DNA from: Endotrypanum monterogeii
Taxonomy: Eukaryota; Euglenozoa; Kinetoplastea; Trypanosomatida; Trypanosomatidae
Direction of reading: 5' to 3'
Assembly (NCBI GenBank): GCA_000333855.2
Contig: CM007320.1
Location: 682,867 to 746,866 of the forward strand
DNA length: 64,000 bases
In this document: positions 19,464 through 30,269 of the stretch, one piece after another
Position numbering within the stretch: the first letter of the stretch is position 1
How the letters are laid out: each line of letters starts with the position of its first letter
Position numbers and translations under genes: made by a program
Notes under the pieces: generated by a model
What the model was told of the DNA's origin: nothing
The model's database searches: none
What the model saw: the letters and a program-made list of their open reading frames with translations, nothing else

Positions 19464-22115
19464 TTATGTGGTTTGTTTTCCGTGTGCTCTCCGTGCTGAT
19501 CTCGTCGATACCGCTTTTGCAGGCAACTGTGGTTCTTTTTTTGCTTCCCGGCTCCTTTTCGAGCGTCGGGACGATGATGAGTGCTTGGAATGTCCCCTGT
19601 TACTACCCTCTTGACATTGAGTGTCACGGTGCGAATGCTTCTTTGTCTCCGCCTTGGATCGATGCGCTGACCGTTTGCTGTGCTCAACGTCCTCATCGTG
19701 TTTTGAACGATGCTTAGAGGATGAAGAACGACGCGAGGGAGAAGCGGCCCGACGCGCGTCATCATCATTGCTGCGGCGCCGGCTTTCGCCCTCTCTCCCC
19801 CCCTTGCCGTCGCCGCGGTGGCGCTTGCGCCTGTCATTTTCTTCTTCTCGCCTGCTTGATTTCTTGTCTTTGGATCCATGAGTGCTAGTGTTGTGGTCAG
19901 TATCGCGATGCCGCTTGCGGTGTTGTACTGGCGAGTCCTTTCTTGACCGCTGCTTCGATGTCTTGGTCGTATTCCTTTCACCCAAGAGTATGGGGCGGTA
20001 GTCGGTCTGTGTACCAAGTTCGTAGCGGTACTGGCTCACCTGATTCTTCTCGATAGGTCCGCCGTAGCGCGTGGCCTTGGCCATGCCGGGATCCGGACAC
20101 TGCAGCTCTTCATGTCGCGGCCACTCCGCCTCGTAGCGTCCCACACGGCCGGCGATAGGCATTGTGGATGCAACGGTGACTGGGATCGGTACGACAGGCG
20201 GCGCTAGGCCAGTTGCCAGCGGCAATGCGCTATTGGCTGGACCAGTCAAGGCGTCCAGCTGCTTCGCCAGTAAGGTAGACTCATGACAGTAGAGGAAGGT
20301 ACTCCCGAAATCTTCCTCTAGCTCGACAAGCCCTCGGCACGCCGTGCTGAGCGCTTCGCAGTTGATGAAAGGAATACGCAAGACACCTTGGTACGAGAAG
20401 TTGGCCTCGCTCATGTCGACGTCCACCATCGCGGGGTAGAACTTGCCCAGAACAGACTTCGGGTCGTTAACGGCCTCGTGTAGCTCCTCGGGCAGCGCGT
20501 GCACGCTTAACCGAGGAAGCACCGCCAGCAGCTGCTCCACGGGATGCAGAGGAGCACTCATGCGCATTTCGACATTCACCGTCGCTCTGAAGGCTGCCAA
20601 ATCTTGTAAGAGAGGGGCGTAGTGATATGGGAAGTACCACTCCCATGACGGGCACCCTTTGGTGTAGTAGCGCATCACCCACTGCAGTCCGCGCAGGTAC
20701 TCCGCGCAACAGAGTCGTATTTGGCCCTCGAAAGCGCTACGGTTCGTCGACGGGTCCCATCCAAACTTCTGTTGGTAGTACGCATCACGATATGTTTTGT
20801 CGAGGTAGGAGAACCCTAGCGGCTGTTTGTCGACCACAAGGCGAGTGCGCTCTTTACGTACAGATGACATGAGCCCCAGCAAAGCGTCACTGACCTCCTG
20901 TGCATTGCTGCCATCTGCAAGTAGTGTCGCCAGAACCTCCGACACTTGCGCCTCTGTTTTCGTGACGCGCTCCTCGACGTGCTGCTTCGCGCGCTCCTTG
21001 CCTCGAACGACGCCGTAGTACTCCTTCGTAAGCCTCTGCATGCACTTGGACGCAAAGTTGCTGAGGAAGATGTGCAGGTGGCTGTAGTCCACCTCACCCA
21101 AGTGTGTCAAGTTACCGTGCAACCCAAAGTCCCGCACATAGTGATCCAGGAGCATCTCAATGCCACGGGTCTTGATCGACACAAGAGGCACATGCGGCAA
21201 GAAATCGTTGCCCACAAAGAAACAGAGAAAAATAAAGTCGTCAACAACCCGCTCAAACTCCACGCCCTCAATATTCGCGAAGTCCTCCATCAACTTCTGG
21301 CGGTAGGTGTGTAAATTAAAGTAGCAGAAACGAGTGTGGTCTGGCTGAAATGTGTCGGTGAGCTGATTACGTAAGATGGAGACATGTCTCTCATGCGTTG
21401 ACAAGCCGAGGCATATGAGATCGGCATCCATACCGTGAATAACGTGGGTGGTATTGTGATCGTACCCGGGCTGCGAGCGCAGACCGCGGATGTACTGCAT
21501 AATCTTGTGCTCACCCTCGCCCGGCACGTGCGCATCAGAAAAGACCACCGCCAAGTGGCGCCACGTGGGATCCTCATTTAGCTTCTTCATTATGTACCAC
21601 TCAAGTGCAAGGGCGACACGCTCCATGAACGCCGTTGACGGCGTTATGACATTGTGATCCCACCGCTCCCGGACGCGTGGCCGGGGGAGGTGGTACTCCG
21701 AGACGATGCGGTCTGCGCATGCGTTCGAGATGGCGTCGCTCTCCAGACGTTCGTCTGCGGCGCGGAAGCGACGACTACGCTGCTGATTCATTTTGCTACG
21801 CGGGGCAACACCATCTATGCAAAGAACAAGGCACTTTTTCGGGCGCACAACCCTGACAAGGAGATCAAGCTGATCGAACATGCGCTCGAACATCTCCTCC
21901 TCGTTCTCGGGCTCTGGTAGGGGTGCCGTATCGTGACAGCACGGGTGGATTAATCCGTTCATGTCCACATAAAAGTTGTCGTAAGAGTACGCACTGGCGT
22001 GACTAACTGGCAGCGCATGGCCCTTGAAGGCAGCCTCGACCACATCCTGTGGAACGTTGTCAATGCAGTCGCCGTACCACCTCTGCAACCATAAAAAAAA
22101 ACCTGCAATGCCCAT
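19464..22115 (-). CDS. XRN-family 5'-3' exoribonuclease (883 aa)
   Basis: A processive 5'-3' RNA exonuclease. The conserved N-terminal start MGIAGFFLWLQRWY sets the start codon; the seven residues before it arise from a GTG-initiated extension. Family motifs are DMNGLIHPC (metal ligand Asp51), DGVAPRSKMNQQRSRRFR (101-118, 5'-phosphate recognition), SDAHVPGEGEHKIM (193-206), HGMDADL (227-233) and FLCFFVGNDFLPH (296-308). The catalytic acidic residues are all present. The second conserved region includes WEWYFPYHYAPLL and YQGVLRIPFI. After about residue 715 comes a low-complexity tail of Arg/Ser/Lys/His/Asp. Trypanosomatids encode several XRNs (XRNA-XRND). The basic tail suggests a nuclear, Rat1/XRN2-like role in rRNA or snoRNA processing, but which paralogue this is cannot be settled here. 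Confidence 0.96.
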   Translation of the reverse strand: MGIAGFFLWLQRWYGDCIDNVPQDVVEAAFKGHALPVSHASAYSYDNFYVDMNGLIHPCCHDTAPLPEPENEEEMFERMFDQLDLLVRVVRPKKCLVLCIDGVAPRSKMNQQRSRRFRAADERLESDAISNACADRIVSEYHLPRPRVRERWDHNVITPSTAFMERVALALEWYIMKKLNEDPTWRHLAVVFSDAHVPGEGEHKIMQYIRGLRSQPGYDHNTTHVIHGMDADLICLGLSTHERHVSILRNQLTDTFQPDHTRFCYFNLHTYRQKLMEDFANIEGVEFERVVDDFIFLCFFVGNDFLPHVPLVSIKTRGIEMLLDHYVRDFGLHGNLTHLGEVDYSHLHIFLSNFASKCMQRLTKEYYGVVRGKERAKQHVEERVTKTEAQVSEVLATLLADGSNAQEVSDALLGLMSSVRKERTRLVVDKQPLGFSYLDKTYRDAYYQQKFGWDPSTNRSAFEGQIRLCCAEYLRGLQWVMRYYTKGCPSWEWYFPYHYAPLLQDLAAFRATVNVEMRMSAPLHPVEQLLAVLPRLSVHALPEELHEAVNDPKSVLGKFYPAMVDVDMSEANFSYQGVLRIPFINCEALSTACRGLVELEEDFGSTFLYCHESTLLAKQLDALTGPANSALPLATGLAPPVVPIPVTVASTMPIAGRVGRYEAEWPRHEELQCPDPGMAKATRYGGPIEKNQVSQYRYELGTQTDYRPILLGERNTTKTSKQRSRKDSPVQHRKRHRDTDHNTSTHGSKDKKSSRREEENDRRKRHRGDGKGGREGESRRRSNDDDARRAASPSRRSSSSKHRSKHDEDVEHSKRSAHRSKAETKKHSHRDTQCQEGSNRGHSKHSSSSRRSKRSREAKKEPQLPAKAVSTRSARRAHGKQTT

Positions 22116-23303
22116 GATTACCTCCCCAACACACACGGCGGTCTATCGGCCCCCTTGTGGTAAGAAAGAAAAGGAAGAGAAGGGAGGGGAGGGGAGGGAA
22201 AGAATTGGTGTGTGTGTGTCTGTACCTGCGCGCAAAGGTGCGCTGTTGTCAATCGGTGGATCTGAATACGTCCTTGTCCTTTGGTATTCGAGTCGATACC
22301 TTTTTACATCCGTTGAGGCGGCTGCGCTACTCTTGTGAGGGAATACCTGACTTGGCCGTGCGGTTCCCCACGACGCAGAGCAGGAAGGGGTGGGCTATGG
22401 GAGCATCACATTGATGGAGAGAGAGAGGGGGGGAGGGTGAAAATATCAAACAGGCGACGATGTGTTTAAATCCCAAGAACCGGAATCATTGAGTGCATGG
22501 AAGGCCTTCAACGCACGTGTATGTGCGCCTACAAGACAACGACTCCAGTCTACAAGAGCTAGAGTTATGAGTTGTAACAGACCTCAGCGTAGAGCCACCC
22601 ACGCTATAAACTCAGCCACCACCACCCCAGGGGATTGGAGGAGGGAAAGATGCAACTCGTTGAGCATAGATGAAGCTACCAGCTCCGCCTGTCAAATCAC
22701 AGGAGTGCCGTCCAGTCTAGGTCATAGAGTTATTCCATACGTTTTTTTTTAGTTTTTATTCACAACCCAAGTGCTCCTCCCTCAGGCAAATGCTAGGTGG
22801 CACCGCACCGTCAGTAGCCAACCTCTTCCAGCTGAAATATGGCTGCACCCAAAAGCAGATATGCTCCGCCGCCCCAATCTCCTCCTTCAGCAGGATTCCT
22901 CGTGTGTGAAACACCTACTACACGGCCTTCGAACCATATACTCTCCCCGTCTTTGCCACTCCAAATGCACCCGTAGATGGCGAGAGTGGAGGAGGAGCTA
23001 CATCAACGGCTCTGCAGAGACTACCGTAACCAGAGACACAGTGGATAGAGAAGGAAGAGGATAGGGGGGGAGGGAGGGGAGGGGGGGAGGGGGAGGGGTA
23101 AACAAGAATTTGTCATTAGGAAGCTGCACACTAGTTGCATGTATTCCCTTTGAACGGTTGTTATGTACATGAGTCCGTGTCTGGATGTGTGGCTTCGCGG
23201 AAATAATTAAAAAAAGAAAATATATGATGCTATTTCCAACCGCTGACCCTCTCGAAATTGTTTACGTGTGAAGTCTCAGACGCTTCACCAGCAGAAGTCT
23301 ACA
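22116..23303. other. Intergenic spacer with a high-complexity core
   Basis: This lies between the MORN gene and the XRN gene. Near the XRN gene is its purine-on-plus tract. The block from about 22445 to 23045 is of mixed composition unlike the simple-sequence spacers elsewhere. It is followed by a G/A-rich run (23064-23098). Plus-strand frames of 96-97 aa there begin with GTG and look non-coding. No RNA gene was recognised. Confidence 0.45.
22154..22205 (-). promoter_or_regulatory. Predicted trans-splicing signal for the XRN gene
   Basis: A 45-base near-pure pyrimidine tract on the minus strand (22161-22205) is followed by AG at 22155-22154. This predicts a 38-nt 5' UTR ahead of the ATG at 22115 and supports the MGIAGFF start. 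Confidence 0.65.
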
Positions 23304-26117
23304 TCAAAGTTGATAGATCCCATCACAAAACTTGCCATCAAAAACAGTGCCGTCTGGATAAGTCAAGACGCCGGTACCGTCCGGCACACCGGCAACGTTC
23401 AGATGCCCACGGTAAATGCTTCCGTCGGCGAAGTGTACACTGCCGGTGCAGCCCTCAACGATGCAGCCGTCTCGCCATTCACACTCTACCCACTCTCCAG
23501 AGACGGCGGTGCGTCGACCGCGACCGTGCTGCTTGTTTGCAGACCACTTGCCCTCGTACACGCTGCCGTCATGGAAAACCTGCGTGCCAGATCCTTCGCG
23601 TGCACCATCTAACCAGCCTCCCACGTAACGGGATATCGCCGCCTCACCACGGAGCGAGCCCTTTGCTGGTGATTCTGCCTCGATGTACTCCACCGAGGCC
23701 GCGGTATTGGGGACGCCGCGGTGCCATACGCCTCGCAAGACGTCCCCGTTGGGAAGTCGCAGCGATCCGTGCCCCTGCTGAAGCCCATCCAGCCAGCTGC
23801 CAGTGTACTCTTCTGTGGTGGTGGTGTTGGTTGCCTTCCCAACGCTTGTCAAGGAGTCGTGTAAGAAGACGCCCTCGTAGGTGATGCCTTGGGTGGCGCT
23901 GTAGTACGTGCCAGCGCCGCAGCGGTGATTTGCCTTCCAGCTACCCTTGTAGAAAGACCCAGTGCGCGTGTTGCGCTGGACTCCGGCGCCGTCTCGGCAG
24001 TCGTGTTTGAAATCGCCTTCGTAAACGACGTCGCCGTCCGTCAGTCGGCCCTGACCATTGCGCATGTCATCGAGCCACCCCCCCTCGTACTTCTCCATTG
24101 TCGGGTTCGCAGGGGGTTCACCTGGCTGACACGTCCTCGGTAGCCTCTGCACTGTCTGCGTACCGTGCCCGCTGCGTTTGTCTTGATGCCACTCGCCCGT
24201 GTAAACGAAGGCGCCGTCCGCCGAGACAGTGGTTCCGGTTCCCTCACGGATGTACCGCGACTCATCCAAGGCACCAACGTGTCGATCCCCGTTCGGGAAG
24301 ACGTAGGTGCCGCTCACAAGCTTGTCGGCCTTCCAGACACCGTGCAGTACAACGCCGTTTGGGTAGATCTCTTGCCCAGCGCCGACGCGGATGTCGTGCT
24401 GCCACTCGTGCACGTGCTTGCACCCCAGTACGTCTGCCCACGTACCTTCTCCTTGCCGGCAAGCACCTTTCGGATCCCACAAGCCGTCGTATGTGCTCCC
24501 GTCTGGATACACGACATGCACGTTTGGCTGGAGCTCGTCGTACGCAAACGTTCCATGCACTGTACTGCCGTTTGCATATGTGAGGGAACCTGACCCGTGA
24601 CGTTGACCGTCTCGCCAATCTCCTGTGTACAGTTGACCGGCTGGTGTAAGCCACGCTTCGCCGCGCCCGTGCGGCACGTGCCGCTCCCATTGGCCACGGT
24701 ACCACCCACCATCTTTTCGGCGAAGTAAGCCGTAGCCTTCACGGCGTCCACTGACCCACTCTCCAACATAGGAGCGATCGGTCCATTGGTAAGCCCCACT
24801 GCCTTCCTTCTGGTTTGCCACCCACTCACCTGCGTAGACCTCTACGCCAGGACAAACGGGCAGCACCTGCCAGGCACCGGTGTCACTATTCGCGATCTCA
24901 GTTGCCACAAGCGCATTGATAGCACAACCGAGAGCTGCGATACCGTCAGCGGCAGTGAAGTATGGTGCGGCATGCGCCAGCGGCCGTGAAGAAGCCCTGC
25001 GGGTAAACGACAGGCTGTCATTAGATCGAGATGCTGATGTACCTTGGCTCGAATCGCTGACACGCTCCGAGGTCGAGCCCGTCGTGGCCTCGTCGTCTTT
25101 GGCACTGGGATCCGAATGCGCAGAAAACCCAAAGCGCGCATGCGCTAGCTCCTCCGGGGTGAGTGTATCCGCTATACTCCACGCCGACCACGGTAAGTTC
25201 AGCCGCTCACTGAAAGCGCGAAGCAGCAACAGCGGCTGTGCTACATCCATCTCACCCATGGTAGTGGCTCGCTGCGAGTCGGGGGGGCTCCTAGAGCCCC
25301 CATCACCCTTGTCGCTGGCACAGGCATTGTCTGGCTCGAAGCCATTGGCAAAATTCTCGATCTGCGTCAACTGCGAAACCACCTCCTCGGGTGCGGAGTA
25401 GTATTGGAAGCCTAACCCTTCTCGCTGGTCGCCGCACCAGTCGCCCACGTACAGGGAAGTGAACGGAACACCAGCCGAAAGTGAAGAGGTGCCCAAAGGT
25501 CGGGCTGCCGAACCAGAGAGGAGTGTGCGCAACGTCGGCACCACAGGTACTGACGCGGCCTCAGACGCAGCACTCTGCTCAGAGGCTGAATTACCACGGG
25601 GTCGAGTGATACCGAGAGAAGTTGAATCGTCTGTCGGTGCCGTGCCAGCTTCGTCACGCCTCCTCCCGCCGGTTTGCAACCATATCGCGAAGAAGTCTGC
25701 GTGCAACCCCACCTGCAGTTGGAAATTCGAGTGCCCGCTCTCTTCGAGGTAGTGGATAGCAATGTGAAGTAGGCCAGGACGGTACGCAGGATCGGCAGGG
25801 TGCACTACAATCTGCTTGATTGGCTCCGGGGAAATGAGGCGCCACGCCGCATTATTAGCGTCTGGTTTAGCACATGTGCAGCTCAAGAACAGTGCGCAGC
25901 GGCTGGCGGTGTTGCCCTCCTTGAAGCGGATAACAACAAGACACGGTTTTTTAAGTGTCACTGTGAAGTATGAAACGGCCTGCTGCGCGGTGACCTTCCC
26001 ATCCAGTGGAAAAGCGCTGTTCGGCTCAACCAACGTCGAGTGCGAAAACAGTGAAGAGGTTTGGTTGAGAGGTGAGCGTGACGAGCTCGATGAGGAGGGC
26101 AGTGCAGCGGAGATCAT
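23304..26117 (-). CDS. MORN-repeat protein with an N-terminal beta-rich domain (937 aa)
   Basis: About 20 MORN (membrane occupation and recognition nexus) units run from roughly residue 225 to the end. They are spaced by a low-complexity, Ser/Thr-rich insert at about 260-380. Examples are YVGDWCGDQREGLGFQYYS, YVGEWVSGRREGYGLLRR, YTGDWRDGQRHGSGSLTY, YEGKWSANKQHGRGRR and VLTYPDGTVFDGKF. Several central units are degenerate. Residues about 40-155 are not MORN: strands such as VSYFTVTLKKPCLVVIRF and LLHIAIHYLEESGHSNFQLQV resemble a PPC/calpain-III-like beta-sandwich (inference). MORN proteins in protists organise membrane-cytoskeleton junctions, flagellar-pocket collars and axonemal structures, which would fit here, but the exact site is unknown. 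ATG checked; a poly-T tract upstream (26342-26357 on plus as A) may serve its acceptor. Confidence 0.95.
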   Translation of the reverse strand: MISAALPSSSSSSRSPLNQTSSLFSHSTLVEPNSAFPLDGKVTAQQAVSYFTVTLKKPCLVVIRFKEGNTASRCALFLSCTCAKPDANNAAWRLISPEPIKQIVVHPADPAYRPGLLHIAIHYLEESGHSNFQLQVGLHADFFAIWLQTGGRRRDEAGTAPTDDSTSLGITRPRGNSASEQSAASEAASVPVVPTLRTLLSGSAARPLGTSSLSAGVPFTSLYVGDWCGDQREGLGFQYYSAPEEVVSQLTQIENFANGFEPDNACASDKGDGGSRSPPDSQRATTMGEMDVAQPLLLLRAFSERLNLPWSAWSIADTLTPEELAHARFGFSAHSDPSAKDDEATTGSTSERVSDSSQGTSASRSNDSLSFTRRASSRPLAHAAPYFTAADGIAALGCAINALVATEIANSDTGAWQVLPVCPGVEVYAGEWVANQKEGSGAYQWTDRSYVGEWVSGRREGYGLLRRKDGGWYRGQWERHVPHGRGEAWLTPAGQLYTGDWRDGQRHGSGSLTYANGSTVHGTFAYDELQPNVHVVYPDGSTYDGLWDPKGACRQGEGTWADVLGCKHVHEWQHDIRVGAGQEIYPNGVVLHGVWKADKLVSGTYVFPNGDRHVGALDESRYIREGTGTTVSADGAFVYTGEWHQDKRSGHGTQTVQRLPRTCQPGEPPANPTMEKYEGGWLDDMRNGQGRLTDGDVVYEGDFKHDCRDGAGVQRNTRTGSFYKGSWKANHRCGAGTYYSATQGITYEGVFLHDSLTSVGKATNTTTTEEYTGSWLDGLQQGHGSLRLPNGDVLRGVWHRGVPNTAASVEYIEAESPAKGSLRGEAAISRYVGGWLDGAREGSGTQVFHDGSVYEGKWSANKQHGRGRRTAVSGEWVECEWRDGCIVEGCTGSVHFADGSIYRGHLNVAGVPDGTGVLTYPDGTVFDGKFCDGIYQL

Positions 26118-27402
26118 CGCCGGAGACTGGCGTGGACCCTATTTTGTGAAATAGCGCTTCCAGCACCTCAAAATAAACATATATAAATATAAATGTGCGT
26201 GGCGCTGTGCTGAGGGCACACCACGTCTAATTTGCTTCGTATTTTTTTCCACCGAGTTTCACCGCTTGCGCGCGTGGAGCGCACACTCTTAGTTGTGTTG
26301 GATCAAAAATGGGATGCGTCCGCTGCGGGTGTGGGCTACGGCAAAAAAAAAAAAAAAATGACGTCGAGTGCACCCGTAAAAGAAAACGGGACGGGTGCCG
26401 ACTAAAAAAAAAACCTCGGTTGCACTATCCCCACGTTGCCGCTGAGGGTAGTGGCGCCTCCGTTGTGCTGATTGCCGAAGCAGCCATTATAGCGCGGTCG
26501 AAAAGGGTGAGCCATCAGGGGATTGGAAGAAGAATTTTTTTTCAAAGAGAAACAAAAAGGGAAAGGGGATGGTAGAGAGAAGCTGAAAAGAGTACATCAA
26601 CCAACCGAAAGGCATCAAGGCAGTATTGCCCACCCTGCTGTCTCCTAGGGACTCTCACACACACCCGTGCACGTGACCGGTCATGAAGAGAACAGCAGTG
26701 TAGTGCGGGCGAGAATGAAAGCGGCGACAACGCTTCCAAGTTTTCTCGTTGGTTACAGTAGTACACTACGCGAAGACACAACACGAAATTTGTATATTGT
26801 AATCTCTGCGGCCGTCATTTTTTTTTTACTATTACCCGCTTTCTCCCTCTGCGTCTCTTTCCGGTAGAGGGGGATCACTTCAAATATGATACGTCAGCGT
26901 ACAGTGTTCATTTTTTTTTTTCGCGGTACTATACTGTTCTTGATACTCTCCCTCCCTCCGTGCCTACCTCTTCCCCATATCGAGTTCTTACCTGCTATTC
27001 GCGTGGCCAAGTGCATTAAACCTTTAGAGTTTAGTGCGACTCATCGCTGCCGACGTCAACCGCCGGGATCCAAATCACATGATGTCACGGCGACCTGCAA
27101 GGGCGACAACGTGTACCCTCCTCGGGGCCCAGCGAGGGTGTCGAAGTGGCAAAAAAAAAAACGTGTCAGTCGACCCTTGCTAATTACTGGTGCAGAGCCT
27201 GAGCCGCTAGCCAGTACCTCTCTAGAATGTGCATCGCGTGGGGACCAGCGACGAGGATGTGAGGTAAGCTGGAGGAATGGGTCTCAGTCATATGGCCAAG
27301 GCGGAGCTGCTCCACCATGCGAATAATCCGTTTAAAAGACACACGAAGAGTTTAAGAGGAGACTTCTTCCCCAGCATATTGGTGAAGCCGAAAAGATAGA
27401 AA

Positions 27403-27419
27403 ATATATATATATATATT
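27403..27419. repeat. (TA)n microsatellite
   Basis: About 17 bp of AT alternation in the long spacer downstream of the GTPase gene. Confidence 0.9.
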
Positions 27420-28424
27420 CTAAATATTGCACCAATACCCAAGAAAAAAATATATACACACACAAGCCTATATTTTAAGCCGAAGAAAAAAAAAAACAAG
27501 GACCAACTGTAACCTCATCTCCTGGGAGGGGAAGGGAAAATTATATCATACACAGAAGCCCACGCAGATGTCTATCTGACCGTTTCGATCTGGAGCAATC
27601 CTCCAAAAACAGTGCCAGCTGTAAATGACAAACTGCGTGTCTTCACATTTTTTTTTTGCACCCTGTGAAGCTCTTCTGTGTCTGAAGACACAAACACACA
27701 AGAGCAGTTTTCTACCTCTCTCGAAACAGCGAGCCTTGCATACATAATGGCATACAAGAGTGATGGAAACACTGCTACCTTAATTTCGGCACTCAAGTCC
27801 TTACCAGGCGAGAGGACGAACTAGCAATGAGTCCAACAAAAAAAAAAAAAGAAGGCGAAGTGTTACGGTGAGATCGCGGCGACACCGATAAAGCACCAGG
27901 GGGCATCGAATATATTTTAAAAAGCAGAAACGAATTTTGAGTAAAGGCTATGGAGAAAAAAAAGCTGGGAGAGGGGAGCGCAGTGTCACTTAGAAAGGGA
28001 TCGACAAGGAAATTGTGTTCACTGGTCGGTTCGGTTGTTTGCGTGTTCGCAAGAGCACGCTGTCTTCGTTCCTCTACATGTGTGTGTCCAGGTGTGTCCG
28101 TCTGCTAATTACCATTCGACAACAACAACATGAGACCAACGGGATCTGTAACAGAAAGCCTCGAATGACTTCAGAGAGGTTAGGCGCACAAAACAAGACT
28201 CATGTGGTGTACGCGTTAGTGAATCAAAACGCGGCATTGCAGATGTCACACATAGAGTATAAAAAAAAAAAACAGAAAAAAAAAAACTCCGACGGTTATA
28301 ACAGCAGACGTCTACAGAACATGCTCAGAGGGGCATCATGTGCCCGTGCGCGAAAGATGCGTGCAGAAAGAAGAAACGGTGAGGAAAACATGACGGCAAC
28401 GATGCCCACACGCATCCTCGTGTG

Positions 28425-28450
28425 TGTGTGTGTGTGGGGGGGGGGGGGGG
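28425..28450. repeat. (TG)n followed by a G run
   Basis: A short TG repeat runs directly into about 14 G on the plus strand. Confidence 0.9.
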
Positions 28451-30269
28451 CGAGAGTTAAAGATTTCACAGAAATGCGCCTTGGATGGAGCCGTATATCA
28501 CGAGTACAATCAGTGCTTAGAACGAGTCACAGCATTTCGTGCAAGGCTCACTTAAGCAACCTGAGAGAACGCTAAGAATCGCCTCTAAACCTGGAGAGGT
28601 AAGCGAGGCGCGACGGCCTTCTCCAACCAGGGAAAAGACAGCCGGTGATGCAGTGGGAAGCGAAAAAGACCCTGTCCTCCACCGAAAAACAAAAAAAAAC
28701 GGAGAAATACGTGAGCCCCCGGTTCATCGTTAAAGGCAACAGAAGAAACAAAAAAAATCACACACAAGAGTGCCAGATGAAGGCAGAAGAGGGGAAGCGA
28801 ATAATGTCATCCTGTTAACTGGGGTGAGAGCAGGACCTGAGTACAGAGGGAGAAGGGATTCGAGGGTGATAATAAAAAGAGGGAGGGTCTGACAAGGCAG
28901 TCCAAAGTGCCGTTCAGTGGCGATGCTTAGAGGGAGATTGAAGAAATAAAGAAGAGAGTCGTGGACATCAAATTTGTTCAAGAAAAATCAAGGACAAGAA
29001 GACGGTACAAGTGCAGGAGAGAAAAACGAAGCGGCATCATACAAATACGCGCGCGTGCGTAACAAGTGAAGAGACGAGGTAAGTCCCACGAAAGGAATAC
29101 GAGCGCTGCCGAACGCCCAAGGAACGTACGGAGGCAGGAGGATTTTTTTTTTGTAAAAAATGCCCGATCCATCTACAGAACCTAAAAACCAACGTCGCCA
29201 AGTCGGTCATGAAACAAAGGTCAGGGAAGAAAAATGCAGAAACTCCATTTCAGCTATTACAGGGCAACGAGCAGTAGGATCGAAGTGGCGAGTAAAACGA
29301 GGAAATGGTGAGGATGCACAACTTATATCCACGAATGGGGATTAAGAGTTTGATCCACCACCATGAAGGCAGAAGAGAAAAAAAAAAAAGCGATGAATTC
29401 ATGGATCCAGTGGTGCCACCCACTCTCCCTCTCCCTCCCCCATGTCATCACTCCATGGAGGGTTTTTTGGCTTCCATACGTCAGCTCTCTCCAGCGTCCC
29501 CCCTCCCCCAACACACACACCGGAACTGAGAGTCCCGGAGGACAACTGAACAGCACCTGTTCACCAGTGTAAGATGTTGCCGGCGAACAAAAGACGCCAA
29601 TAACCTTCAGAGGCGAGACCACACGACAGCGTCGTCCCAAAGGGAAAGAGAAAGGTAGAGAGAAGTGGGGGAGGGCGAGGCGATGACGATGCAGGCGAGG
29701 GCGAGAAAAAAAAAGTAAAAATGCAATACACGATCGCACAATCATCTTGCGAGCACCATCACCACCCCGTGACCATGAAAGAAAAAAAAAATGCCCGACT
29801 GGGGGATCTTAATACAGACATACTTGATGGACATTACACATCGACACAAGAAAAACAATATTGTTATGAGAAAACGAAACATCCTGAAAAAAATGACACT
29901 ACAAAAAAAAAAAAATGACGACAATATAAACATTCGAATGAAAAAAATGAGAGGTGGTGAAAGAAAAGGACGAAAAATAAATAGCGCGGTTGAATATCTA
30001 GAGGTGATACCCAAAGAAAAAAAAAATGCCTCTCCACACCTTTTTGTGGTTTGCTTGTGTGTGCATTTTAGCGGCGAAAGCTCGGGACGGGTAGCTATGC
30101 GTGTGGGCACATGTAGACGTAATAATGCTGAGGGTGAAAAACCATTATGCATCCCCATGTGGTGAGAACATTAGATACAAAAAAAAAAGAGCGAACTGTT
30201 ACGCTTACAACGAGATGCACTGCTGTCCCTCTATGTTTGTTACAGATGTTGAGGGAGGTGAGTAGCTCA

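Larger units (their letters stand above)
26118..30269. other. Longest gene-free stretch (4.15 kb)
   Basis: This lies between the GTPase gene and the MORN gene. It is rich in A/T homopolymers (26342-26357, 27151-27161, 27838-27850, 28260-28286, 29901-29913), with a TA repeat (27403-27419) and a TG/G run (28425-28450). A minus frame at 27572-27796 looks protein-like over some 45 residues but begins with TTG, and no ATG-led frame is convincing. I see no tRNA. It could hold long UTRs, an undetected ncRNA or a short lineage-specific gene. Confidence 0.4.

Noticed and set aside
23258..23884. 208-codon plus-strand frame
   Set aside because: Antisense shadow of the MORN gene, Arg/Cys/His-rich as expected for an opposite-strand frame.
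27572..27796. 74-codon minus-strand frame in the 4.15-kb gap
   Set aside because: Starts with TTG, has no family match, and the internal ATG leaves only a short peptide.
28015..28575. 186-codon plus-strand frame
   Set aside because: Opposite to the direction of the cluster, contains Lys and Gly homopolymer products, and has a GTG start.
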